A stretch of DNA of 5,815 bases from Syntrophomonas sp. Lineage in GTDB: Bacteria; Bacillota; Syntrophomonadia; Syntrophomonadales; Syntrophomonadaceae. The notes under the pieces were generated by a model. It saw only the letters and a list, made by a program, of their open reading frames with translations, ran no database searches and was not told the origin of the DNA. Every line of letters begins with the position of its first letter. Within the stretch, counting starts at the first letter, position 1. Location: the NCBI GenBank assembly GCA_003444615.1, contig DLUN01000098.1:2457-8271 (forward strand). Reading direction: 5' to 3'. The position numbers and the translations under genes are program-made. Shown here one piece after another: positions 1-5,815 of the stretch.

Positions 1-477
1 AGCCCAATCTTCGGAACGTCCTAAATGTATATGGTTTAACCAGTTTTCTGACTGTTCCATGTTTGTTAGTAAGGTGTTAAATATATCTTCCTGGGGATGG
101 TGTATATAAACTGTTAATGCTACGTCATTAAGAACTTCCACTACAACAGGACTTTGCCCACCTGGGTGATCAATCATACCTTCCCACTCACGCCTGTCTG
201 CTCTAGCATAGCGTGTTTTATGTGACTTCGAGCTTAAATTCCTTAACCAAGTATATTCCCTAGTAATGTAACCGTAAGAACATAGAATTCCTAGAGCGAA
301 TGGGTGCTGTAACATATCCTCAATCTTTTCCCGACAACCCATAATATTTGCAAGTATCCCAATTACTGTAGAATACGGAGGTAGAGGAAAAGTCCTGCGT
401 GGATCTCTACTATGAATGATACGAAAGTGAGCTGACGGGGCAGTGAATGTTATTCTGAGTGCTCTAATTTCTTTCAA
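1..477 (-). CDS. cas5: Type I-B Cascade subunit Cas5, C-terminus cut by window edge
   Basis: Cas5 caps the Cascade complex and holds the 5' handle of the crRNA. The minus strand reads open for 159 codons to the window edge. The N-terminus (KEIRALRITFTAPSAHFR) has the usual first beta strand, followed by the family signature PLPPYSTVIG at residues 31-40. HLGRSEDW at residues 151-158 matches the conserved LGRSED region of the family. Full-length members are usually about 220-250 residues, so roughly the last third is missing. The start is TTG: an in-frame TGA at 484-486 excludes any earlier start, and GGCGGTG lies 7 nt upstream. The ATG that overlaps the cas7 stop (TAATG) is in another frame and stops after 9 codons. 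The gene begins 15 nt after cas7 ends, so it is almost certainly in the same operon. The family call is firm; the TTG start is a little less certain because a frameshift near the start cannot be excluded. Confidence 0.93.
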   Translation of the reverse strand, partial: MKEIRALRITFTAPSAHFRIIHSRDPRRTFPLPPYSTVIGILANIMGCREKIEDMLQHPFALGILCSYGYITREYTWLRNLSSKSHKTRYARADRREWEGMIDHPGGQSPVVVEVLNDVALTVYIHHPQEDIFNTLLTNMEQSENWLNHIHLGRSEDWA

Positions 478-484
478 TTTTGAT

Positions 485-491
485 CACCGCC
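485..491 (-). promoter_or_regulatory. Ribosome binding site deciding the cas5 TTG start
   Basis: GGCGGTG on the minus strand lies 7 nt before the TTG at 475-477. It is the only plausible Shine-Dalgarno sequence between the cas7 stop and the first conserved Cas5 residues, and it supports a non-ATG start. It is weaker than the sites in front of cas6 and cas7, so cas5 translation may rely on coupling to cas7. Confidence 0.5.
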
Positions 492-492
492 A

Positions 493-1533
493 TTACATTA
501 ACTTTTCAATGATTGTATTTACCCCAGCCCATTTATGCAGTTTGATTTCACTGGCCAATTCATCCTCTAAAGGCATTTGGCTATCATACCATGCATCTAC
601 AACATAATCATTCTGCAAAGCATTAATGATATTGCTAGTTTCTATATTCCCATCCTTTAGCGTCACAGCAGAATTAAAAACTGGTACTGGAATTTTCAAG
701 GTACCGAGCAAAAAGAAAACAGGTACCATCCCATAATTTTCAGTACTGGAATGAATAATCAAACCATTTTTCAGAACATTTATCACCTGCTCAATGCGCT
801 TTCTTTTTTCAATTTGGCTCGTCTGAAAACGCACCCTCACTAAATTCCGTGCCTCTTGTACTCCCACATAACCCTGTTCTGGTGAGTTTATACTATGCCA
901 TGTAAATTGGTCGAATTCTTTCCGAATCTTCAACTCCGCAGGTATACTGTCGCGATCAATAACCTCTAGCTCATCAATCCAGTTCCCGAGTTCTTCAGGC
1001 ATTTTATCGAAATATAAATCATGCTCACCTAACCGAGCCAAGTCTAAAGTAAAGCTTACTTTATAAAAAGTGTAATGCTCTTCTTTTTGGAATGGGTTTG
1101 GATTCACTTTCAGTCCTTGTTGCTGCCCTCTACGTACCAGATCGTGATTGGCATAGAAGGCCATGTCAGCTTGCCAAGGTTCTAACGAAATTGCCTTGGT
1201 TATACCCAAGGGGGCTTTTCGTACAACACTAATGGGGTTAGTGTTCATAAAACCAAACAGGTCCATCTCCTGATAAGAAATAATGTTAGCTTCCGGAAAG
1301 GAAAACTGAATTACTGTTTTTGCAGTGGTTAATGGGGCGGCTGGCCAATCATAGAGTTGTACTAATGTATTAAATAAATGATGCCGTATAAATGCTCTAC
1401 TCATAAACGAGTAGGTTCCATCATAGCGGCTCAATTTTTTTATCGAAGTTATACTTTCACTCAGTTTATCATCACGGTTAACAGCAGAACTCTCAAATAT
1501 CACTGTAGCAGTAATACCTTTAATCTTCATCAT
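493..1533 (-). CDS. cas7: Type I-B Cascade backbone Cas7 (Cst2/DevR family)
   Basis: Cas7 polymerises along the crRNA spacer to form the helical backbone of Cascade. The 346-residue length fits the Cst2/DevR branch. Visible family features are the first strand [16 protein letters not shown] (residues 7-22), the [16 protein letters not shown] segment (38-53) that resembles the conserved serine/arginine motif of DevR-type proteins, and the DLFGFM motif (91-96) typical of the family. The start codon is a double ATG. GGGGGAG is only 3 nt from the first ATG and 6 nt from the second, so initiation at 1530 (345 residues) is at least as likely. The start overlaps the end of cas8 by 14 nt, which suggests translational coupling. 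It sits between cas8 and cas5 in the standard Cst gene order. No frameshift is seen. The family call is strong; placement in subtype I-B comes from the company it keeps. Confidence 0.94.
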   Translation of the reverse strand: MMKIKGITATVIFESSAVNRDDKLSESITSIKKLSRYDGTYSFMSRAFIRHHLFNTLVQLYDWPAAPLTTAKTVIQFSFPEANIISYQEMDLFGFMNTNPISVVRKAPLGITKAISLEPWQADMAFYANHDLVRRGQQQGLKVNPNPFQKEEHYTFYKVSFTLDLARLGEHDLYFDKMPEELGNWIDELEVIDRDSIPAELKIRKEFDQFTWHSINSPEQGYVGVQEARNLVRVRFQTSQIEKRKRIEQVINVLKNGLIIHSSTENYGMVPVFFLLGTLKIPVPVFNSAVTLKDGNIETSNIINALQNDYVVDAWYDSQMPLEDELASEIKLHKWAGVNTIIEKLM

Positions 1534-2968
1534 TGACTCCCCCTTCTGTTAATAGCTGAGATTGGTTTTCCTTACTTAACCCAGCTATATAAGCATAGAT
1601 ACCTGTTTTAAATAATTCCTGGTCATTCAATGTAAATAAATTTGCCAAACTAGTTGGAAATACTAAGCCTTTAGCAACGTAGGTTCTCAGTAAAAGATGG
1701 TATACCTCCGTTCTTTTATTAAGTCTAGTAAGCTCCAGCAAGCGAAATACCAATCCTTTACCAGCATTATCAGTAATCGATATTGGTGATTCTTCAGCTT
1801 CTTTACGGATCTGTCTGAAATCAATGCTAGCCAAACCCTTCCCTCCTTTTTCCTTCTGTTCGGCTTGTCGAATTGCATAAAACAATTCAAGTAAGGTAGT
1901 CACCTGAGCCATTTTTTTCCCTGCTCCAACTACGATTTCTGGGTCTTTATTTTTGTTTTCGCCACCACTTAGAAAAAAGTGCAGTTGTTTGTATGCTAAA
2001 TTCAACAAATAGCTGTAACGCTCCTGAATAACGATGTCCCAGACTAAAGAGTTTGATATTAAACCCAGTAAATTGGCAATCCTAGGTAATAAAAGTAAGT
2101 TAGCTAAACGTTCTGATATGGGCTGTACTTTTGCATCATCCCATTCTAGCGAGACCAACTCCATGTTTTGTAAACCCCAACTTCCTAAAGCTCTACGCAT
2201 TTGCGTGTCATAACGAAGAGCGTCAAGGAGAGCCCTCTGGGATGAGCGTGTAATTTTACTTTTTTCTTGTAAAAGATTGTTAAGGTACCAATTTAGGCTT
2301 ATTGAGTCGGAGCTTACATAATGACGCCTGCTGTGTATAATATGGAAAAACAATAAATAAGAGCGACATAACGAGCACATTATCATATTTGATTGTGAAT
2401 CCCAATATATATTGGGGAAGCCATCTAAGTTGCTACCTAAGTGCTTCGAAATAGCACTGCTAAAAAATGCGACTTTTTCTTTTTGGCCTTGGACAGGCTC
2501 ACAAGGTCCATCACAAAAACTACACTTTAAATTACCTTCTGTAGTTAAAGTAAACCAATTGTTTAGAAACTTATTGGTAGGTGTTTTTTCGTTATGAGGC
2601 AACAAATTTGGATAAAAAGTTTTATTAGACCCAAACATACTCAATCTAGTTGATTGGATCATATTGTTTGGATTTTTATCTTCTGTTTTATTAGATTTTT
2701 CCACCCACCACCAGGCAATTCTCTTTAAATCCTTTACATCATCGGGTACTTCTCTGAATGTGTATCCTGCCGGGGCTGGTACATCTATGGTACTGAATAC
2801 AGCTTCCATCAGTTCACCTGGAATACGTACACTTCCATCATCTTGCAAGAACTGTTCTTCGACTATATCTCTGCCTTTGTCCCCCAGTCCCCAGGCCAGG
2901 ACCTCTAAAAACCCGTGCACACAGGCGTTGTAGTACCAGGAAGATGGGTAGATTTCTACATCTTTCAT
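1520..2968 (-). CDS. cas8b1: Type I-B Cascade large subunit Cas8b1 (Cst1, CXXC-CXXC family)
   Basis: This is the large subunit of the I-B effector; in the family it recognises the PAM and helps recruit Cas3. The 482-residue protein opens with [18 protein letters not shown] (residues 7-24), like the conserved N-terminus of Cst1. It carries two cysteine pairs, CSFC at 149-152 (with a further Cys at 156) and CSLC at 198-201. These match the CXXC...CXXC arrangement that names the family and probably form a zinc-binding finger. The C-terminal half is mostly helical by composition, as expected for a Cas8 bundle, with the polar stretch [12 protein letters not shown] at about residues 334-345. Its ATG shares the ATGA overlap with the cas6 stop, and its 3' end overlaps cas7. 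Cas8 proteins diverge fast, so the assignment rests on the cysteine pattern, the N-terminus and the gene order; together these are convincing. Confidence 0.9.
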   Translation of the reverse strand: MKDVEIYPSSWYYNACVHGFLEVLAWGLGDKGRDIVEEQFLQDDGSVRIPGELMEAVFSTIDVPAPAGYTFREVPDDVKDLKRIAWWWVEKSNKTEDKNPNNMIQSTRLSMFGSNKTFYPNLLPHNEKTPTNKFLNNWFTLTTEGNLKCSFCDGPCEPVQGQKEKVAFFSSAISKHLGSNLDGFPNIYWDSQSNMIMCSLCRSYLLFFHIIHSRRHYVSSDSISLNWYLNNLLQEKSKITRSSQRALLDALRYDTQMRRALGSWGLQNMELVSLEWDDAKVQPISERLANLLLLPRIANLLGLISNSLVWDIVIQERYSYLLNLAYKQLHFFLSGGENKNKDPEIVVGAGKKMAQVTTLLELFYAIRQAEQKEKGGKGLASIDFRQIRKEAEESPISITDNAGKGLVFRLLELTRLNKRTEVYHLLLRTYVAKGLVFPTSLANLFTLNDQELFKTGIYAYIAGLSKENQSQLLTEGGVNDED

Positions 2969-3702
2969 ATTTGTCTCACCACCTCCAGCAAGCCAAAACC
3001 CTGTCCTGAGCGGACCCCGATACCAAAGTCATATAAAAATTGCATACTCTTTGGATCAGCCTGTAAATGCATTCGTCCTTGTAAGGTTGTCAAAGGGCCT
3101 CCGTAGTGATGGCAAACTCCCTTTCTATAATTAGAATTATCCAAAACACGGACAGGACTTAAACTGTATTCTTCTTGCATGGTTAGCGGTAAGTCATGGA
3201 AGAACAAAAACTTATTAATCATATGCTGATTAATCGACTCTTCAAGTAATTGCACATCAGACCCATCCAGGTATTCTTCAGTGCCGCGAAACACCGCATG
3301 CCCGCATATACGGAATTCTGCCTCTGGAGCACGAGTTCTCTTCATCGGCAGCATTTCTACGCGCTGAATTTTCAAACCCAGTATCACAGGTTTATCGCGC
3401 ATTTTGATGGCTGCATTAATTATTTCTGTTATTACTTCGTAAAAGCCGGAAGAAATAGTCATATAAATGGGTGGCTGAATGTTCATTTTCCCTTCATCAA
3501 CATCGATTGCTATTATCTTGTTGAAGCCAATAGAAAAAACATAAGGGCTGTAACCGGGTTGCCTAGATATAAAGTGAGAAAAGATAGGAGAATCATGCAA
3601 GAATGTTTTCATTAAGGAAATGAAGTGCCTGCGAAAGTCCAAAGGTATAACCATGGACGCTTGTCCAGTCTGTTCAGGGACAAGCTTTATACATACTCTC
3701 AA
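2965..3702 (-). CDS. cas6: CRISPR repeat RNA endonuclease Cas6
   Basis: Cas6 cuts the CRISPR precursor transcript within each repeat to release crRNAs and usually stays bound to the 3' hairpin. The 245 residues fit the family. The N-terminus MRVCIKLVPE closely resembles the first ferredoxin-fold strand of archaeal and clostridial Cas6, and GIGVRSGQGFG at 227-237 is the diagnostic C-terminal glycine-rich loop. The start is TTG with a strong GGAGGGGG upstream; no in-frame ATG gives a better N-terminus. One oddity is that, aligned by eye, the usual catalytic histidine (in an LHxxGY-like stretch before the FTFS strand) corresponds to Ser46 in FSHFISRQPGY. His43 is one helical turn earlier; His26 and His36 are also nearby. 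It is the first gene of the operon, and its TGA overlaps the cas8 ATG. The family call is sure; the catalytic mechanism is open. Confidence 0.95.
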   Translation of the reverse strand: MRVCIKLVPEQTGQASMVIPLDFRRHFISLMKTFLHDSPIFSHFISRQPGYSPYVFSIGFNKIIAIDVDEGKMNIQPPIYMTISSGFYEVITEIINAAIKMRDKPVILGLKIQRVEMLPMKRTRAPEAEFRICGHAVFRGTEEYLDGSDVQLLEESINQHMINKFLFFHDLPLTMQEEYSLSPVRVLDNSNYRKGVCHHYGGPLTTLQGRMHLQADPKSMQFLYDFGIGVRSGQGFGLLEVVRQI

Positions 3703-3706
3703 GAAA

Positions 3707-3714
3707 CCCCCTCC
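3707..3714 (-). promoter_or_regulatory. Ribosome binding site deciding the cas6 TTG start
   Basis: GGAGGGGG on the minus strand lies just before the TTG at 3700-3702 (4 nt from the end of the G run, 7 nt from the GGAGG core). It places initiation exactly at the MRVCIKLVPE N-terminus expected for Cas6, so the TTG start is well supported. Confidence 0.75.
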
Positions 3715-3765
3715 ATTCGATATTATTCAAAATCTCCATAAATTTAACACCTCCCTAACGTACGA

Positions 3766-3803
3766 CAGTTGCTTGAATTCTTGATTCCTGAATTCAACAA
3801 CTG
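3766..3803. repeat. Imperfect inverted repeat in the cas 5' leader (hairpin or operator)
   Basis: CAGTTGCTTGAATTC (3766-3780) pairs with GAATTCAACAACTG (3790-3803) with only one bulged base, leaving a 9-nt loop. On the minus strand the hairpin lies between the presumed cas promoter and cas6, so it could be an mRNA leader structure or a regulator binding site. On the plus strand it is followed 2 nt later by TTTTTT (3806-3811) and a second T6 run (3816-3821), so it could instead be an intrinsic terminator that stops rightward transcription before the lipoprotein gene. The stem is AT-rich, so terminator strength is uncertain. The pairing is seen directly; its role is inferred. Confidence 0.6.
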
Positions 3804-3822
3804 CATTTTTTATCCTTTTTTA

Positions 3823-3852
3823 ATAATATAAGTGACTTTTGTGACACAAGAA
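3823..3852 (-). promoter_or_regulatory. Candidate sigma-A promoter of the cas operon
   Basis: On the minus strand, TATATT (3825-3830) or the overlapping TATTAT (3823-3828) would be the -10 box, with TTCTTG (3847-3852) as a weak -35 box 16 or 18 nt upstream. Transcription would then start near 3816-3818, leaving a leader of about 115 nt before cas6 that contains the hairpin at 3766-3803. The poor -35 match, together with the inverted repeats lying over it, would suit a promoter that depends on or is blocked by a regulator. This is a pattern-based call only. Confidence 0.4.
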
Positions 3853-3860
3853 TGTCACTT
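3830..3860. promoter_or_regulatory. Nested inverted repeats, possible transcription factor operator
   Basis: AAGTGAC (3830-3836) and GTCACTT (3854-3860) form a perfect inverted repeat. Inside lies TTGTGACACAA (3839-3849), an 11-nt palindrome with a single central base. GTGAC (3841-3845) and GTCAC (3854-3858) also form an inverted pair with an 8-nt spacer. Three GTGAC-type half sites in 31 nt, over the -35 region of the presumed cas promoter and upstream of the divergent lipoprotein gene, suggest a dimeric regulator. The half site recalls TGTGA-type Crp/Fnr motifs, but the usual N6 spacing is not kept, so no regulator is named. Confidence 0.45.
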
Positions 3861-3970
3861 CTCTTAAAAACTAACATCCTAAAAGTGTATTTCTTGAGGC
3901 ATTTAATTATGCATCTTTTTTCTGCTCATTAGCCACATTAATAGCAGAAATGTGTGAACAGGAGGTTAAT

Positions 3971-4729
3971 ATGCGTAAAGGATTTTTATTTGTAGGGTTG
4001 ATGATTATGTTGTTGGGCCTGCTGGGTTGCCAGGCCAGCAGCAAACCGTTGGAACCGGATCAGAGGCCGAATCAGGTCGTTGACCCCTCTGCTTCAGACT
4101 ATCCGGCTGAGGTGAGGAATTGGCTGAACAATATGAAGCCTTATCAGGTAGCAGGAGTAATTGAAAGGGGCGGAAAGACTTACTTTATGGTGAGTGGGGG
4201 TGAACAGCGCACCGGAGGTCATGAAGTGAAAATTTCCCGTGTCAGCAGTGCTGGTAACCAATTGACAGTACAGGTGGATTTCATTAAGCCTGATGGACCC
4301 GCTACTCAGGCGCTCAGTTATCCTTACGTGGTTTACGTGATGGACAAATCGTTCGATGATGATAAAGATGTGGTTTTCGTAAACTCTGCAGATAACAAGC
4401 GAATCCCTCAGATAATTGGCTGCCAGCCCACCAGGCCCTTCCTGGACAGCAGCAATTCCATTAAAATTATAGAGATGGACTTGGAGGATAATGAAGTTGA
4501 GGTGGAGGGCATAGCCCGGGTGAAGGATGGAACGGTTTACTACCGGTTTATAAACGGAGAGGGGCAAACCGTATCCCAGGGCAAGGTGACTGCTGAAGCA
4601 AAGGCTCCTGACTGGGGCTGTTTTGAACTTGATGATTTGGAACGCCCGGCGGGTGCAACCCATATTGAACTTTTCTGGATGGATCCCCAAGGCCAATTGC
4701 GTGAGGATATAGTGCGGATCCCTCTGTAA
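3971..4729 (+). CDS. Lipoprotein with PrcB-like and Gmad2-like domains
   Basis: This is a predicted surface lipoprotein of 252 residues. The start is ATG at 3971 because GGAGG lies 5 nt upstream; the in-frame ATG at 3950 has no good site and would put MCEQEVN in front of the signal peptide. MRKG, a hydrophobic run, and the lipobox LLGC ending at Cys20 form a type II signal peptide. Residues about 70-125 (YFMVSGGEQRTGGHEVKI, then the ALSYPYVVYVM strand) resemble the PrcB C-terminal domain, first described in the Treponema dentilisin protease complex. Residues about 165-250, including IARVKDGTVYYRF and the closing GQLREDIVRIPL, resemble the Gmad2 immunoglobulin-like domain found in cell-surface and germination-related proteins of Bacillota. 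An acidic link (DKSFDDDKD) lies at 125-133. Both domains probably mediate protein contacts at the cell surface; no catalytic site is seen. It is divergent from the cas operon and probably unrelated to it. Confidence 0.85.
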   Translation: MRKGFLFVGLMIMLLGLLGCQASSKPLEPDQRPNQVVDPSASDYPAEVRNWLNNMKPYQVAGVIERGGKTYFMVSGGEQRTGGHEVKISRVSSAGNQLTVQVDFIKPDGPATQALSYPYVVYVMDKSFDDDKDVVFVNSADNKRIPQIIGCQPTRPFLDSSNSIKIIEMDLEDNEVEVEGIARVKDGTVYYRFINGEGQTVSQGKVTAEAKAPDWGCFELDDLERPAGATHIELFWMDPQGQLREDIVRIPL

Positions 4730-4914
4730 GTGTTTACCAGAGCGAGGTATTTGCACTTTATGGGGTTATTAAATTGATATACAATAAAGAGGAATATTTG
4801 CGGCTGTGTACGGAGCGATCAGAACTTTCGATTTGAGTTTAGAATTGCCGCGCCCCGCAGTGATGACACGTTCGGCATGTACATTATTAGGTCGAGTAGT
4901 TGTGGGAAGGGGAT
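4730..4914. other. Intergenic region between lipoprotein and export gene
   Basis: No gene is supported in these 185 nt. A weak imperfect pairing (AAGTGTTTACC near 4731 with GGTATTTGCACTT near 4746) follows the lipoprotein stop but has no T run, so it is a poor terminator. TATACAAT at 4778-4785 resembles a -10 box, but the nearest TTGCAC (4751-4756) is about 21 nt away, so no promoter is called with confidence. The stretch TGCGGC (4799-4804) to GCCGC (4848-4852) could pair as a long-range stem; I recognise no known riboswitch in it. Confidence 0.3.
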
Positions 4915-5379
4915 GTGGACGAATTGGGTCATCAAGAATGGATGGTACTGGTGACTGCAGCTACTCCGGTTCTGGAACTTCGGGGGGCTATACCGCTGGG
5001 ATTGGCATTGGGGCTTCCTGTCCCAACAGTTTTGCTGCTGTCCTATATAGGTAATCTGATACCAGTACCATTTATTCTTTTAGGTATAGGCTGGGTAATG
5101 AATAGATTGCGGCAAATTCCAGCGATTCACGCCTGGCTGGAAGATAAGGCTGCCAAGGGAGGGGACAAGCTCCATGACTCCATGCAAAAATGGGGTTGGC
5201 TGGGTCTGCTGATTTTTGTGGCTATTCCTCTTCCCGGTACCGGGGCCTGGACCGGAGCGCTGGCGGCATCAGTACTGCGTCTGCCATTCTGGCCTTCCCT
5301 GCTGAGCATTGCCGGGGGGGTAATTATTGCTGGAATACTGGTTAGTGGAGCGGGATTGGGAGTATTATCTCTTTTCTAG
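4915..5379 (+). CDS. COG2426-type small multidrug export membrane protein
   Basis: This is an integral membrane protein of about 154 residues in the family annotated as small multidrug export proteins (COG2426, Sm_multidrug_ex). The substrate is not established, and the family name should not be read as proof of drug efflux. The signatures are PVLELRGAIPLGLA (residues 18-31), YIGNLIPVPFILLG (44-57) and IPLPGTGAWTGALAA (104-118). There are four or so hydrophobic segments, with a polar, charged loop at about 63-93. The start is uncertain: an in-frame TAG at 4897-4899 limits it to 4900 or later. GTG at 4915 is preferred because GGGAAGG lies 4 nt upstream; TTG at 4900, TTG at 4927 and ATG at 4942 are alternatives. 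It ends 20 nt before the deacetylase gene, with no terminator between, so the two are likely co-transcribed. Confidence 0.88.
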   Translation: MDELGHQEWMVLVTAATPVLELRGAIPLGLALGLPVPTVLLLSYIGNLIPVPFILLGIGWVMNRLRQIPAIHAWLEDKAAKGGDKLHDSMQKWGWLGLLIFVAIPLPGTGAWTGALAASVLRLPFWPSLLSIAGGVIIAGILVSGAGLGVLSLF

Positions 5380-5399
5380 CGTAGGAGCAGGAGGATTTT

Positions 5400-5815
5400 A
5401 TGGCACGTGCACTCGTCTTAGCCCCCCATCCAGATGATGACATAATTGGCTGCGGGGGAAGTATAGCCAAGTTGAGTAACCAGGGGCATGAAGTGGTTGT
5501 CGTTTACTTTACCTCTGGTGAAGCTGGCAGTTTGGAAATAGAGCCTTCTCAGTTAGCCCGAATTCGTGAGGATGAAGCCCGCCGAGCCGGACGAATGCTG
5601 GGTGTGAGCGAGTTTTTGTTTTGGCGCCAGCCGGATGGTTTTTTACAAGAATCTGCCGAAATCACAAATCAATTGGTACGTTTGATTAGAGCCCGTCAGT
5701 TCTCCACCGTTTATTTACCCCATAAACAAGAAGCTAATCGTGATCATGCGGCTGCTTACCACATTGGTAGGGAAGCTTGTAACCGCGCTGCCGGTCCCTG
5801 GTTTAAGGATTGTGG
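5400..5815 (+). CDS. PIG-L/LmbE-family deacetylase, N-terminal part
   Basis: This is a zinc-dependent N-deacetylase of the PIG-L superfamily, which acts on N-acetylglucosamine-type sugars and related conjugates. 138 codons are visible before the window edge; typical members have about 220-240, so some 40% is missing. The N-terminus has the hallmark APHPDDDIIGCGGSIAKL (residues 8-25). By analogy with MshB, His10 and Asp13 are zinc ligands and Asp12 the general base; the third ligand is probably His116 in EANRDHAAAY. The usual Glu after HPDD (as in AHPDDE) is Asp here. GAGGATTTT in front of the ATG is a good ribosome binding site. The gene follows the export-type protein by 20 nt. Members serve in bacillithiol synthesis, glycolipid or cell-surface sugar modification; the visible part and neighbours do not decide which. 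Confidence 0.92.
   Translation, partial: MARALVLAPHPDDDIIGCGGSIAKLSNQGHEVVVVYFTSGEAGSLEIEPSQLARIREDEARRAGRMLGVSEFLFWRQPDGFLQESAEITNQLVRLIRARQFSTVYLPHKQEANRDHAAAYHIGREACNRAAGPWFKDC

Noticed and set aside
3250..3615. 121-codon plus-strand ORF opposite cas6
   Set aside because: It is antisense to a confident Cas6; its composition is irregular and it shows no motif.
3839..3860. Classical Crp site (TGTGA-N6-TCACA)
   Set aside because: The TGTGA and TCAC halves are separated by 10 nt instead of 6, so the motif cannot be assigned to Crp on sequence alone.
3703..3970. Possible CRISPR array or leader beside cas6
   Set aside because: No repeat unit of 28-37 nt recurs here; only short inverted repeats of a regulatory kind are present.
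3950..3970. Upstream ATG as start of the lipoprotein
   Set aside because: It would add MCEQEVN before the signal peptide and lacks a good ribosome site, while GGAGG sits 5 nt before the ATG at 3971.
4094..4756. 220-codon minus-strand ORF opposite the lipoprotein
   Set aside because: It is antisense to a gene with a clear signal peptide and recognisable domains, shows no recognisable motif, and is best explained as a shadow ORF.
4806..5054. 82-codon plus-strand ORF from a GTG, overlapping the export gene
   Set aside because: It lies in a different frame from the clearly conserved export protein, has a Gly/Ser-rich shadow-like composition, and has no ribosome binding site or family resemblance.

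Overview
The window looks like chromosomal DNA from a low-to-mid GC Gram-positive anaerobe, most plausibly a clostridial member of the Bacillota. Four signs point there: strong GGAGG-type ribosome binding sites, frequent TTG/GTG starts, a type I-B CRISPR module of the Cst (Tneap) flavour, and a lipoprotein with a Gmad2 domain, which is common in spore-formers. This placement is inference; there is no rRNA or housekeeping marker here.

Left part (1-3702, minus strand): the front half of a CRISPR-Cas type I-B operon, read right to left as cas6, cas8b1/cst1, cas7/cst2 and cas5 (its 3' end is cut off by the left edge). The first three genes overlap at both junctions (ATGA at cas6/cas8; 14 nt at cas8/cas7) and cas5 starts 15 nt after the cas7 stop, so the genes are very likely co-transcribed and translationally coupled. 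Together they encode the crRNA-processing nuclease (Cas6) and the Cascade subunits: large subunit Cas8, backbone Cas7 and 5'-handle-binding Cas5. No cas3, cas4, cas1, cas2 or CRISPR array is in the window; they would be expected beyond position 1.

Middle (3703-3970): a 268-nt AT-rich divergent intergenic region. It holds the probable cas promoter, nested GTGAC/GTCAC inverted repeats over its -35 region, a long imperfect hairpin in the expected cas 5' leader, and two very short ORFs preceding cas6.

Right part (3971-5815, plus strand): a lipoprotein with PrcB_C-like and Gmad2-like domains; then, after a 185-nt gap, a likely two-gene operon of a COG2426 small multidrug export-type membrane protein and a PIG-L/LmbE-type deacetylase that runs off the right edge. 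Their link to the CRISPR module appears to be adjacency only. Hand counts on a few 60-base lines suggest cas7/cas8 are AT-richer (30-37% GC) than parts of the right-hand genes (up to about 67%), as expected for a horizontally mobile defence module beside resident genes, but the sampling is sparse and values vary.

The module is a known system type, not a new one. The points most worth a second look are the missing histidine at the usual Cas6 catalytic position, the organisation of the cas leader, and the non-ATG starts of cas6 and cas5.
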